28,467 nt of DNA from an uncultured Bacteroidales bacterium (GCA_937911235.1 CALDPN010000103.1:1-28467), one strand, 5' to 3'. Numbered from the stretch's first letter, positions 9,111 through 17,155 are shown. Numbers and translations: made by a program. The notes: a model not told the origin generated them from the letters alone.

Positions 9111-9140
9111 TTGGTATTATTAAAATTATTATTATCTTTG
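9111..9140 (+). promoter_or_regulatory. Promoter of the cobalamin leader and btu operon
   Basis: TTG at 9111-9113 and TATCTTTG at 9133-9140 are separated by 19 bases, the spacing of the Bacteroidota primary sigma factor. Initiation about 7 bases beyond the box would place the whole riboswitch in the transcript. Confidence 0.8.
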
Positions 9141-9164
9141 CAACCGCATAGGCGCTCCGATTGT

Positions 9165-9380
9165 ACGTTTGCTACAAGAGAGTGAAAAGGGAATTTGGTG
9201 AAAATCCAAAACAATGCCTGTTGCTGTAAGTTCCTCCTTAAAGGATTTACCTAAAGGATAAAAGTTTTTTACACACTTTGCCACTGGCTAAAAGCTGGGA
9301 AGGCGTAAAAAAACGGAACAAGTCAGAAGACCTACCTAATGCAAAACATAAGATTTATGACCTGCAGGATTACGGGTAAA
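9165..9380 (+). ncRNA. Cobalamin (adenosylcobalamin) riboswitch
   Basis: The conserved blocks of the B12 element occur in the right order. GGGAA and GGTGAAAATCC lie at about 9189-9207, and a CTGTTGCTGTAA core follows at about 9218-9229. GCCACTGG with GGGAAGGC lies at about 9280-9304, and the B12 box AAGTCAGAAGACCTACCT is at 9320-9337. The element lies between a good promoter and a run of genes ending in btuG and btuB, as expected for repression by cobalamin. The outer boundaries are approximate because the P1 stem was not folded computationally. Confidence 0.93.
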
Positions 9381-9562
9381 GAATCAACTAAAGCATATTT
9401 AGCCTTTTTTTTATTTTTTATCTCGTTTACTTGTGTGTCATACTATTTTTTTCAGTAACGAGAGAGTTATATGTGTATAGTTTTATCATAAGCTAGGTAT
9501 GTATTTAAGTGTATTCTATATCCGTGACCTAAGGGATAGTTTATAACTTAATTACATTATTT
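9381..9562 (+). promoter_or_regulatory. Long leader after the riboswitch (possible expression platform)
   Basis: This stretch holds no convincing gene. A weak hairpin CTAAA-GCATA-TTTAG at 9388-9402 is followed by CC, then T8 and further T residues. It could act as a short attenuator or a transcription pause. Further down, TATCC and GGATA at about 9518-9537 can pair close to the first ATG. Control could therefore be transcriptional or translational, and the sequence alone does not decide. No -7 box is visible, so the first gene should depend on the promoter before the riboswitch. Confidence 0.45.
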
Positions 9563-10030
9563 ATGAAAAAATTACTGGTTTTTGTGATGCTCGTAGGGGG
9601 ATACCTCACAGCATCAGCACAAGTACCGTCTGTGGTGGCTATTACATCGGATGGTAATGAGTATGAGTACAGACTCGCGTCTGTGGAAGAAATTTTGTTT
9701 GAAACAAATCAAGGTAGTTCGTCTATGACCCTTGTGGGTAAAGATGGCATCCAAGTGGAAGGTATTCAAACCTTGCTATTTGGTACTATGGCAGATGTGC
9801 CAACATCTATAGATGAATCTGGGGAAGCCAAAGTGTATGCTTACCCAAACCCTGTGGTTAACACCTTGAATGTTTTAGGAGTTTCTGAAACTGAACCTCT
9901 ATTTGTCTATGACCTTTCTGGCAAATGTTTAATGACAGAAACAGGAAACAAAGTAGAAGTAAGTAACTTAACCAATGGTACTTATATTTTAAAAGTAAAT
10001 AACCAATGTATTAAATTCATTAAAAAATAA
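9563..10030 (+). CDS. Small exported protein with type IX-like C-terminal sorting tail
   Basis: This 155-residue protein has a signal peptide (about 1-19, ending ASAQ). A short N-terminal module contains SDGNEYEYRLASVEEILFET. The C-terminal domain has the hallmarks of the Por/type A sorting tail: AYPNPVVNTLNV, LFVYDLSGKCLM and LTNGTYILKVN, ending in basic KFIKK. Almost nothing lies between these two parts, so it carries no recognisable effector domain. It is the first gene after the cobalamin riboswitch, 4 bases before the DUF4465 gene, and is therefore expected to be B12-regulated. Whether the cell has a working type IX secretion system cannot be told from this window. A role in surface display or assembly of the B12 capture proteins is only inference. 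Confidence 0.75.
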   Translation: MKKLLVFVMLVGGYLTASAQVPSVVAITSDGNEYEYRLASVEEILFETNQGSSSMTLVGKDGIQVEGIQTLLFGTMADVPTSIDESGEAKVYAYPNPVVNTLNVLGVSETEPLFVYDLSGKCLMTETGNKVEVSNLTNGTYILKVNNQCIKFIKK

Positions 10031-10034
10031 ACTT

Positions 10035-10967
10035 ATGAAAAAGATATTACACACTATATTATTTTTATTGCCATTGATGGCTATCGCCCAAACAAATTTT
10101 TATGTTTATAAAACAGATGGCACAGTAGAAACCTATGCAGTTTCTGATGTAGAGAAAATTAGTTTTACAGCTCCAGAAGGACCTGAAGAACCAGTGGTTA
10201 CCACTAAAGTGCTTACTTTTGAGGATAGCGATGCTAAATTTCCAGCATATTCATTGGATTATTGCGGTGTAAATGTAGAAAAATGGTCAGATTTGATTCC
10301 TGCTGCTGACGAACAAGCATACCCAACGAGTGCTCTAATTTATGATACGAATACATACAATTGGAGTGACGTAAACAACACTGGTCTATCTCATACATTC
10401 CCATACAACTATGGTGGATATTCATTTTCTGGTGGGGGCATGGTAGTTTCAAATATCACTACCACATTGGAAGCTGTGGAGCAAGACTATAACATTTACA
10501 ATCATCAGTTGGCTATTTTAAATGAAACTGGAGCAAATGGTTCTAGCAACTTTGCGATAGTTTACAATGATTCTCAGGTAAATACAGAAGTGAAAAACAC
10601 TCTTAGTTTTGCAGACGGGAATGCTCACACTATTAAAAGTATGTATGTTTGCATACCTGCCGTCACACTATATTGTATGTTAAATGGCAACGAGTTTTCT
10701 GCGGCGTACGACGAAGATGACTTTTTAAAACTTGTTGCAACAGGCAAAAAAGCAGATGGAAGTGAAAGTTCTGTAGAATTTGTTTTAGCCGAAGGCAATA
10801 ATTATGACACTTGGGCAATTGACTGGACTAAATGGGATTTAAGCGCTTTAGGCGAAGTAGTTTCTGTTAGTTTCCATATGGAAGAGGCTCAGATAGACGA
10901 TTACGGTTACGGACAATATTATAAAACACCACTATATTTTGCATTTGATGATGTTGAAATTCAATAA
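10035..10967 (+). CDS. DUF4465 exported protein in the B12 operon
   Basis: This 310-residue protein has a signal peptide (about 1-18, ending AIAQ). A short module, YKTDGTVETYAVSDVEKISF, resembles the one in the gene just upstream. The remaining 250 residues match the pattern of DUF4465, a beta-sandwich-like family: NHQLAILNETGANGSSNFAIVYND in the middle and DLSALGEVVSVSFHM, then PLYFAFDDVEI, at the end. The position between a cobalamin riboswitch and btuG/btuB makes a surface cobalamin-binding or accessory role likely. Bacteroidota B12 loci are known to hold further surface binders besides BtuG, such as BtuH, but I cannot confirm that this is one. The next gene overlaps its 3' end. Confidence 0.8.
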   Translation: MKKILHTILFLLPLMAIAQTNFYVYKTDGTVETYAVSDVEKISFTAPEGPEEPVVTTKVLTFEDSDAKFPAYSLDYCGVNVEKWSDLIPAADEQAYPTSALIYDTNTYNWSDVNNTGLSHTFPYNYGGYSFSGGGMVVSNITTTLEAVEQDYNIYNHQLAILNETGANGSSNFAIVYNDSQVNTEVKNTLSFADGNAHTIKSMYVCIPAVTLYCMLNGNEFSAAYDEDDFLKLVATGKKADGSESSVEFVLAEGNNYDTWAIDWTKWDLSALGEVVSVSFHMEEAQIDDYGYGQYYKTPLYFAFDDVEIQ

Positions 10968-11988
10968 AAGTATTTTATTTACCTTGGCAAGCGCTTTAAT
11001 GCTTGCCTTGGTTTCTTGCAATTCCGACGAGGATTTTAGTGAAATAATTACTCCTCCTACTTCTGGAGAGACTGGAGGTAGTGGAGGTAGTGGAGATACT
11101 GGAGGAACTGGAGGTACTGGACCTATTAGGCCTTCAAATCCTGATGGAGTGGAATATTATAGACCTAAAACAAGTGCATCTAATGGCACTTGCAATGTGG
11201 TTTATGAATATATGCCTGCTCCTGGACAGTTTATTAATGAGCTGAAAACAGGTGGTTTCAACGGAACTCAAACTACCCTACCTGCAGCAAATGACTACGC
11301 TATGGCACGCCTAAAGAAAAACCTTTTTGTTTCACTTGGTGCATTTGGAGGATATATAGTGGTTGGTTTCGACCATAGTATCGACAATACAGGTGGATAC
11401 GACTTCGGAATCATGGGAAATATGTTTAAAAACTCTTCTGAACCTGGTGTGGTGTGGGTAATGCAAGACACCAATGGCGATGGTCTGCCAAATGACACAT
11501 GGTATGAACTACAGGGTTCTGAAACTGGCAAAGAAACTACCATTCAAGATTATGAAGTAACTTATTATCGCCCTACCGAGCCTGGACAACCTGTAAAATG
11601 GACCGACAATAAAGGTGGCGAAGGTGAAATTGATTACTTAAAAAGCTTCCACGACCAAGAATATTATTATCCTTTGTGGATAGAGGCAGATTCTTATACT
11701 TTAAGTGGTACTAGATTGGAAGCAAGAAATTTTGACCAATCTGGCAAAGGTTCGTATTGGGTACTTCCTGAGTACGATTGGGGCTACGCCGACAATTTTA
11801 GTGCTGTGGATAGACCTGCCGATGCTCCTAGAATGAATAAATTTAATATTTCTAATGCCATTGATAAGGATGGCAAGCCTGCGGATTTAGATTTTATAGA
11901 TTTTGTGAAGGTGCAGTCTGCGGTGCAAAGTAAGAGTGGCTGGTTGGGAGAAGTTTCATGTGAGATTACGAGTGTAGTTGAGTTGTGA
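10948..11988 (+). CDS. B12-operon surface lipoprotein of unknown function
   Basis: The protein has a lipoprotein signal with LVSC (acceptor Cys24 from the ATG at 10948). The mature end, NSDEDFSE, is acidic just after the cysteine, as in Bacteroidota surface-export signals. A Gly/Ser/Thr linker follows, then a folded domain of about 280 residues with DTNGDGLPNDTWYELQGSE, a calcium-loop-like acidic stretch. The frame extends to a TTG at 10939, but ATG at 10948 or 10951 gives a better signal peptide. It overlaps the DUF4465 gene by 20 bases and its TGA overlaps the GTG of btuG, so translation is probably coupled. The operon context implies capture or handling of corrinoids at the surface; the fold is not identified. 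Confidence 0.8.
   Translation: MMLKFNKSILFTLASALMLALVSCNSDEDFSEIITPPTSGETGGSGGSGDTGGTGGTGPIRPSNPDGVEYYRPKTSASNGTCNVVYEYMPAPGQFINELKTGGFNGTQTTLPAANDYAMARLKKNLFVSLGAFGGYIVVGFDHSIDNTGGYDFGIMGNMFKNSSEPGVVWVMQDTNGDGLPNDTWYELQGSETGKETTIQDYEVTYYRPTEPGQPVKWTDNKGGEGEIDYLKSFHDQEYYYPLWIEADSYTLSGTRLEARNFDQSGKGSYWVLPEYDWGYADNFSAVDRPADAPRMNKFNISNAIDKDGKPADLDFIDFVKVQSAVQSKSGWLGEVSCEITSVVEL
11071..11121 (+). repeat. Gly/Ser/Thr linker-coding repeat
   Basis: Near-tandem copies of GGAGGTAGT, GGAGGAACT and GGAGGTACT encode a flexible linker of the type SGGSGDTGGTGG. It separates the lipid anchor from the folded domain. It is prone to slippage and therefore to length variation among strains. Confidence 0.7.
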
Positions 11989-13046
11989 GAGTATATATCG
12001 CGTTGATATTGTCGGTAGTGCTTACTTCGTGTATGGAGTGGGACTATGGTTATGAAGAGCCGTTCAAGGTGTCTGACAAGGGGCTTTTTGTGGTAAACGA
12101 AGGCAACTTTCAGTACGGGAATGCAACGCTTTCTTTTTACGACCCTGCGCAAGACTCTGTATATAATGAGGTGTTTTTTAGGGCAAACGCAATGAAACTT
12201 GGCGACGTGGCACAGTCTATGACTATTCGCGGCGGCATAGGTTGGCTTGTGGTAAACAATTCTCACGTAGTGTTTGCTATAAACATATCTACTTTCAAAG
12301 AAGTGGGACGCATAACCAACCTTACTTCACCACGCTATATGCATTTTATCTCTGATACTAAAGCCTATATCACACAACTTTGGGACAACAGAATTTTTAT
12401 TGTAAACCCTAAAAAATATGAGATAACAGGTTATATACAAATTCCTAATATGACCATGGAAAGTGGTTCTACCGAGCAGATAGTGCAAAAAGGAAAGTAT
12501 GTGTATGTAAACTGTTGGTCGTACCAAAACCGTATTATCAAAATTGACACAGAGACAGACGAAGTGGTAGCAGAGTTAGAAGTGGGCATTCAACCGACTT
12601 CTGTGGTGCTAGATGCAGAAGGAAAACTATGGACTATTACCGATGGTGGCTACGAAGGTTCTCCATACGGAAGTGAGGCACCCTATCTGTATTGTATCAA
12701 TCCAGAAAACATGACTGTGGAGAGAGAATATCCATTTGAATATGGTGATAGTCCTTCGGAATTGCAACTTAGTGGCGATGGAAGAACACTTTATTGGATA
12801 AACAAATCTATTTGGCAAATGCCAATAGAGTCCGATTTCTTGCCAGAAAAACCATTTTTGGAAGACAAAGGAACAATTTATTATGGTTTAACTGTGTGCC
12901 CAAACACTTCCGATGTGTATGTGGCTGATGCTATAGACTATGTTCAGCAAGGCAAAATCTATAGATACGATGCCTCTGGATATTTGATTTCTGAGTTTTA
13001 TGCAGGTATAATCCCTGGTGCATTTTGTTGGAAAAATGAGAAATAA
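11985..13046 (+). CDS. btuG: BtuG-like surface cobalamin-binding lipoprotein (beta-propeller)
   Basis: This 353-residue lipoprotein has LTSC with acceptor Cys16. A YncE/DUF5074-type propeller follows, with repeated blade motifs such as GLFVVNEGNFQYGNATLSFYD, IFIVNPKKYEITGYI and IIKIDTETDEVVAELEVG. In Bacteroides, BtuG binds vitamin B12 with very high affinity on the cell surface and caps the BtuB channel. The family match, the immediately following TonB-dependent receptor and the upstream cobalamin riboswitch together support this role. The start is GTG at 11985, overlapping the previous TGA in a GTGA junction that suggests translational coupling. The last codons overlap btuB by 11 bases. Binding residues cannot be assigned by eye. 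Confidence 0.9.
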   Translation: MRVYIALILSVVLTSCMEWDYGYEEPFKVSDKGLFVVNEGNFQYGNATLSFYDPAQDSVYNEVFFRANAMKLGDVAQSMTIRGGIGWLVVNNSHVVFAINISTFKEVGRITNLTSPRYMHFISDTKAYITQLWDNRIFIVNPKKYEITGYIQIPNMTMESGSTEQIVQKGKYVYVNCWSYQNRIIKIDTETDEVVAELEVGIQPTSVVLDAEGKLWTITDGGYEGSPYGSEAPYLYCINPENMTVEREYPFEYGDSPSELQLSGDGRTLYWINKSIWQMPIESDFLPEKPFLEDKGTIYYGLTVCPNTSDVYVADAIDYVQQGKIYRYDASGYLISEFYAGIIPGAFCWKNEK

Positions 13047-15087
13047 AATCATAAAAAGCTGTTTGCTGGGATTATTTTGGGTAATGTTCTCACTTAATCT
13101 GTACTCATCTGATATGCTCAGCAAAGGCATCTCTTTAAAAGATGTTACCATTTATGGTAAACGTCCACTAAAGGAAATTGGAGTGCAAAAAACTGCTTTC
13201 GACTCTACTCAGCTTAAGGAAAACATATCGCTCTCAATGGGTGATGTGCTTACCTACAACTCTTCGCTTTATGTAAAAAACTACGGTAGAGCAACGCTCT
13301 CAACAGTCTCTTTTAGAGGCACTTCGCCTTCGCATACTCAGGTAACATGGAATGGAATGAAGCTCAACAACCCAATGCTAGGCAGTACAGACTTTTCTAT
13401 GATTCCTTCTTATTTCATAGATGACGCATCGCTACTCCATGGCACTTCATCGGTGAACCAAACTGGTGGCGGCTTAGGTGGACTGGTCAGTATGACCACG
13501 AAACCTGCCAATGCTCATGGTTTCGGTTTGCAATATATACAAGGTATCGGGTCGTTCAACAGTTTCGACGAGTTTCTGCGCCTAACCTACGGTGACAAGC
13601 ATTGGCAGGTTTCAACACGTACCGTGTTGTCCACCTCGCCGAACAATTTCGAGTATCGCAACCACGACAAAAAAGAGAACATCTATGATGAAGACATGAA
13701 CATCATAGGTCAATACTACCCAATAGAGGAAAATAAAAGTGGTGCTTACAAAGACTTCCATTTCCTGCAAGAAGCATACTACAATACTGGTACTGGGCAT
13801 AAGTTTGGTTTAAATGCTTGGTATTTGCAGTCGAAACGTGAACTTCCAATGCTCACCACAGACTACGCCGAAGATACTAGTTTTGAAAACGTGCAACGTG
13901 AGCAGACTTTTAGAGGTGTGCTTTCTTACGATTTTTTGAAAAACTCTTGGAAAGCATCTGCAAAAGCAGGCTACGTTTATACCTACATGGCATACGACTA
14001 CAAACGCGATGTAGGCAATGGCACTATGGCATCTATGACCGAGTCTAGAAGCAAAATCAACACTGCATACGTGCAAGCCGACGGCGAATATTTCCTTGGA
14101 GATCATTGGTTGTTTTCTGCAAACATGGCTTTCTATCAGCATTTTGTGGAAAGTAGAGATAAAAACATTATAAAAGTAGATGGAAATCAGGCTATTGTTG
14201 GTTACAAAAAAGCAAGAACTGAACTTTCTGGTGCAATTTCTGTGAAATGGCAACCAATAGACCGACTTGGCATGTCTTTAACACTGAGAGAAGAAATGTT
14301 TGGCACCGATTGGTCGCCAATTATTCCTGCGTTTTTTATCGACGGCATACTTTGGCCTCGTATCAACCTTACTGCCAAGGCTTCTGTGTCTAGAAACTTC
14401 CGTTTCCCATCGCTCAACGACCTATATTTTCAACCTGGTGGCAACCCTGACTTAAAAAAAGAAAGTGGTTGGACATACGATGCTGGACTAACCTTTAAAA
14501 TGGGCAGAGAAGAACTTTACGAACTCTCTGGGGGCATTACTTGGTTTGATTCGTACGTGAAAGACTGGATTATTTGGCTACCTACCACCAAAGGTTTCTT
14601 TTCTCCAAAAAATATTAAAGACGTGCATGCCTACGGTGTGGAACTCAATGCAAACACCACATTTTACTGGGCAAAACACTGGAGTTTGTCGCTAAACGGC
14701 ACTTTTTCTTGGACTCCATCTATAAACAATGGCGAGCCAATGTCGCCAGCCGACCAATCTATTGGTAAACAACTACCATACGTGCCACTTTATTCTGCAA
14801 GTGTAAATGGAAAAATCACTTACAAAACATTTTCATTTATTTACAAATGGTGTTATTATAGCGAACGTTACACCATGTCTAGCAACGATATCACTCTTTC
14901 TGGCAAACTTCCAACCTACTTCATGAGCAATATCACCATTGAAAAACTACTTAAATTTTCATGGTCTGATATTTCCATAAAATTCAATATAAATAACCTC
15001 TTCAACGAGGAATATATGTCGGTACTTTCTCGCCCAATGCCGGGCATCAACTTCCAACTATTCCTAGGCATTACCCCAAAGTGGTAA
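13036..15087 (+). CDS. btuB: TonB-dependent cobalamin receptor BtuB
   Basis: This 683-residue outer membrane receptor imports cobalamin using TonB energy. After a signal peptide (about 1-24, ending LNLYSS) comes a plug domain with VTIYGKRPLKEIG and GDVLTYNSSLYVKNYG. The plug continues with VSFRGTSPSHTQVTWNGMKL and GGGLGGLVSMTTK. A 22-strand-type barrel follows, with FRFPSLNDLYFQPGGNPDLKKE and a last strand ending in Trp. There is no extra N-terminal carboxypeptidase-like domain, so it is not a SusC protein. The frame opens with GTG at 13018, but ATG at 13036 gives a clean signal peptide and is preferred. Pairing with btuG and the riboswitch identifies the substrate as a corrinoid. Confidence 0.92.
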   Translation: MRNKIIKSCLLGLFWVMFSLNLYSSDMLSKGISLKDVTIYGKRPLKEIGVQKTAFDSTQLKENISLSMGDVLTYNSSLYVKNYGRATLSTVSFRGTSPSHTQVTWNGMKLNNPMLGSTDFSMIPSYFIDDASLLHGTSSVNQTGGGLGGLVSMTTKPANAHGFGLQYIQGIGSFNSFDEFLRLTYGDKHWQVSTRTVLSTSPNNFEYRNHDKKENIYDEDMNIIGQYYPIEENKSGAYKDFHFLQEAYYNTGTGHKFGLNAWYLQSKRELPMLTTDYAEDTSFENVQREQTFRGVLSYDFLKNSWKASAKAGYVYTYMAYDYKRDVGNGTMASMTESRSKINTAYVQADGEYFLGDHWLFSANMAFYQHFVESRDKNIIKVDGNQAIVGYKKARTELSGAISVKWQPIDRLGMSLTLREEMFGTDWSPIIPAFFIDGILWPRINLTAKASVSRNFRFPSLNDLYFQPGGNPDLKKESGWTYDAGLTFKMGREELYELSGGITWFDSYVKDWIIWLPTTKGFFSPKNIKDVHAYGVELNANTTFYWAKHWSLSLNGTFSWTPSINNGEPMSPADQSIGKQLPYVPLYSASVNGKITYKTFSFIYKWCYYSERYTMSSNDITLSGKLPTYFMSNITIEKLLKFSWSDISIKFNINNLFNEEYMSVLSRPMPGINFQLFLGITPKW

Positions 15088-15125
15088 AAAATTAAATAAG
15101 TAGGTTAAAAGTTTTCATTTTTAAG

Positions 15126-15156
15126 TTGTAGAAATAAATAAAATTCTTTATTTTTG
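15126..15156 (+). promoter_or_regulatory. Promoter for the 15192 operon
   Basis: TTG at 15126-15128 and TATTTTTG at 15149-15156 are 20 bases apart and match the Bacteroidota consensus fully. The first ATG lies 35 bases further on. Confidence 0.75.
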
Positions 15157-15191
15157 CATTTGTATTATGAAAATCACAAAAAATTAACAAT

Positions 15192-15827
15192 ATGAATAAC
15201 CTATTCAAAGCACTATTAGTCTTAGCAGCAGGCACATTAGCATTCCTTTGCTACGACAGTATTATGACTCCAATTGAGTTCAACGAAGTAAGAGACGCTC
15301 GTGAAAAAGTAATCGTAGAACGCTTAATCGACATCCGTCGTGCAGAAACTGAATATCGCAACATTAAAGGCGACTACACCGCTAGTTTCGATACTCTAAT
15401 CAACTTCATCAAATACGACAAAGCAAAAATCGTGTTAAAAGAAGGTGAACTTACCGACAAACAACTAGAAGAAGGTATGACCGAAAAGAAAGCTGTTAAA
15501 CTAGGTCTTATCAAACGTGATACCACATACGTTAGTATGCTAGAAAATCTATTTGGCGAAGGCTATCCAGTAGATTCTCTACGTTATATTCCTTTCTCTT
15601 CTCCAAGACAAGAATTTACTCTAGAAAAAGACGAAATTACTACTGGTTCTGCTGGTATTAAAGTAAAAGTTATGGCTGCTAAAGCTCCTTACGTATCTTA
15701 TCTAAACGACTTAGATAAACAAGAGCTTATCAACCTAATTGAAACAACTGAAAAACTAGAAAAATTCCCTGGTCTTAAATTCGGTGACATCGAACAGGCT
15801 AACAATAATGCAGGTAACTGGGAATAA
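15192..15827 (+). CDS. Membrane-anchored protein of unknown function
   Basis: This 211-residue protein has one hydrophobic segment at about residues 4-21 (LFKALLVLAAGTLAFLCY), which acts as an N-terminal anchor. A charged, helical region from about 30 to 60 follows (VRDAREKVIVERLIDIRRAE), and the rest has no recognised motif. The layout (short anchor, long helix, small domain) recalls pilin-like or cell-division accessory proteins, but no prepilin site is visible. It is probably exposed to the periplasm. The DUF3822 gene overlaps its last 20 bases. The anchor-plus-DUF3822-plus-rsmD order suggests a conserved Bacteroidota cluster. I do not recognise the family. Confidence 0.8.
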   Translation: MNNLFKALLVLAAGTLAFLCYDSIMTPIEFNEVRDAREKVIVERLIDIRRAETEYRNIKGDYTASFDTLINFIKYDKAKIVLKEGELTDKQLEEGMTEKKAVKLGLIKRDTTYVSMLENLFGEGYPVDSLRYIPFSSPRQEFTLEKDEITTGSAGIKVKVMAAKAPYVSYLNDLDKQELINLIETTEKLEKFPGLKFGDIEQANNNAGNWE

Positions 15828-16521
15828 TATCCAAAATAATAGTAAGTCCATCCGTTTTTCTACGGGTGGGCTTTCTTTTTGCGTAAATGGAGAGTGTAAG
15901 AGCTTTTCATTCGACAAAACGGATGAAAACTACCACAAATCTATGGCTATATGCCTATGTGAAGACCTAATGAAGGAACCAAACATTTGGGATATTTACA
16001 TAGATAGTCCATTCTACACCATTATTCCACGAGAAATTGCAGGCAAAGACATCAGCATTTCTGCATTTAAATTAAACTTTCCAGAAGTAAATGCAAATCA
16101 TATTATAATGTCGGAAGAGCTAGACAGACACGACATAATAAGTATTTTTGGCATTCACAAAGGTCTATACAACTTTATCACTACTCACCTACCTTTAAAC
16201 AAAATACATCACTATAGCTCTGCAAACATAATAAAATCTATAGAGCATAGTAAAAGTAGTGGCACAAAAGAAGTGTGGGCAACACAATCAAATAATACTC
16301 TTTTTATACATTTAGTAGAAAATGGTAAACTACTACTGAGCAATAGTTTTAGCATAAAGAAACCTACAGATACTCTGTATTTTGTGGGAAGTATTTATGA
16401 ACAGTTTGACCTGCCTACTAAAACTACAGAATTATACTTTTCTGGCGAAAAAGACCACTACAACCTTTTAAAGAAACATATTTCCCTTACTAATAATATT
16501 TCAGACATATGCGTATTATAA
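15808..16521 (+). CDS. DUF3822 family protein
   Basis: This cytoplasmic protein of 237 residues from the ATG at 15808 has no signal peptide. It has the features of DUF3822, a Bacteroidota family often found beside rsmD: an N-terminal sheet with SFCVNGECKSFSF, a central HHYSSANIIKSIEHSK segment and KLLLSNSFSIK towards the end. The function is unknown; an actin-like ATPase fold has been suggested for related proteins, which I cannot verify here. A GTG at 15784 would extend it by 8 residues. The ATG is preferred because the extension overlaps more of the upstream gene. Its 3' end overlaps rsmD by 13 bases, so the two are translationally linked. Confidence 0.75.
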   Translation: MQVTGNNIQNNSKSIRFSTGGLSFCVNGECKSFSFDKTDENYHKSMAICLCEDLMKEPNIWDIYIDSPFYTIIPREIAGKDISISAFKLNFPEVNANHIIMSEELDRHDIISIFGIHKGLYNFITTHLPLNKIHHYSSANIIKSIEHSKSSGTKEVWATQSNNTLFIHLVENGKLLLSNSFSIKKPTDTLYFVGSIYEQFDLPTKTTELYFSGEKDHYNLLKKHISLTNNISDICVL

Positions 16522-17039
16522 GCGGAACACTTAAAGGAAGACGTTTTACACCTCCTACAAAACTTAAAGCACGCCCAACAACCGACTTTGCAAAAGAAGG
16601 TTTATTTAATGTTTTGGCAGGGAAAATAGACTTAGAGGACATTAAGGTGCTAGAACTTTTTTCTGGCAGTGGCAGTATAGGACTAGAATTTGTTTCTAGA
16701 GGGGCTGAATCTGTAATTGGCATAGAACTAAGCCACACACATATTGGTTATATTAAAAAAGTTTGTGGCGAACTAGACGTTAAAAACTACTACCTACAAA
16801 AGGCAGATGTATTTAAGTATTTGGAATCTGCAAAAGGCAGTTACGATGTGGTTTTTGCCGACCCACCATACGCTATTAAAGACTTAGACAAACTTCCAGA
16901 CTTAGTTTTAAACAACAACCTTCTTGCAGAGGAAGGCATCTTTATCCTTGAGCACGGCAGAGACTACGACTTCTCCGCTCATCCACATTTCCTAGAGATG
17001 CGAAAATACGGAAATGTTCATTTTAGCTTTTTTAGTTAG
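16509..17039 (+). CDS. rsmD: 16S rRNA (guanine(966)-N2)-methyltransferase
   Basis: This 176-residue Rossmann-fold methyltransferase transfers a methyl group from S-adenosylmethionine to N2 of G966 in small-subunit rRNA. MRIISGTLKGRRF at the N-terminus is typical of RsmD. The cofactor loop LELFSGSGSIGLEFVSRGA lies near residues 49-67, and the catalytic motif FADPPYAI is near residues 115-122. Length is normal. It overlaps the end of the DUF3822 gene by 13 bases and is the last gene of its operon, followed by a repeat element and a strong terminator. Confidence 0.93.
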   Translation: MRIISGTLKGRRFTPPTKLKARPTTDFAKEGLFNVLAGKIDLEDIKVLELFSGSGSIGLEFVSRGAESVIGIELSHTHIGYIKKVCGELDVKNYYLQKADVFKYLESAKGSYDVVFADPPYAIKDLDKLPDLVLNNNLLAEEGIFILEHGRDYDFSAHPHFLEMRKYGNVHFSFFS

Positions 17040-17041
17040 GA

Positions 17042-17121
17042 ATTTTGCGAGTAAGCGAGAGCAATGATAAGCTTGCTTAAGCATTGCCGAGCGAGAGCAA
17101 AATCACGAGCGCAGCGAGTAA
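17042..17121. repeat. Intergenic palindromic repeat element (REP-like)
   Basis: The outer arms ATTTTGC (17042-17048) and GCAAAAT (17097-17103) enclose GCAATG (17061-17066) paired with CATTGC (17082-17087), with AAGC/GCTT inside. The 11-base direct repeat AGCGAGAGCAA occurs at 17054 and again at 17090. The element is more GC-rich than its surroundings and lies directly after rsmD, as mobile REP-type units often do. Confidence 0.55.
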
Positions 17122-17125
17122 TTAG

Positions 17126-17155
17126 GAGTTAGGAGTTTTTCCTAACTCTTTTTTT
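17126..17155 (+). terminator. Intrinsic terminator after rsmD
   Basis: A perfect 9-base stem (GAGTTAGGA with TCCTAACTC), a 5-base loop and seven T residues form a textbook terminator. The left arm is itself part of a GTTAGGA heptamer repeat, so the repeat unit has been recruited as the hairpin. Confidence 0.88.

Noticed and set aside
9123..9214. Small minus-strand frame in the B12 leader
   Set aside because: It overlaps the promoter and riboswitch and has no membrane or domain signature.
9388..9420. Weak hairpin with T tract as a strong riboswitch terminator
   Set aside because: The stem has only five A/T-rich pairs, so it is noted as a possible attenuator rather than called as a terminator.
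11071..11121. Short repeats considered as a CRISPR or VNTR array
   Set aside because: The repeat is in-frame coding for a Gly-rich linker in a lipoprotein, with no unique spacers.
13018..13035. GTG start for btuB
   Set aside because: It adds six residues before the signal peptide; the ATG at 13036 gives a normal signal peptide.
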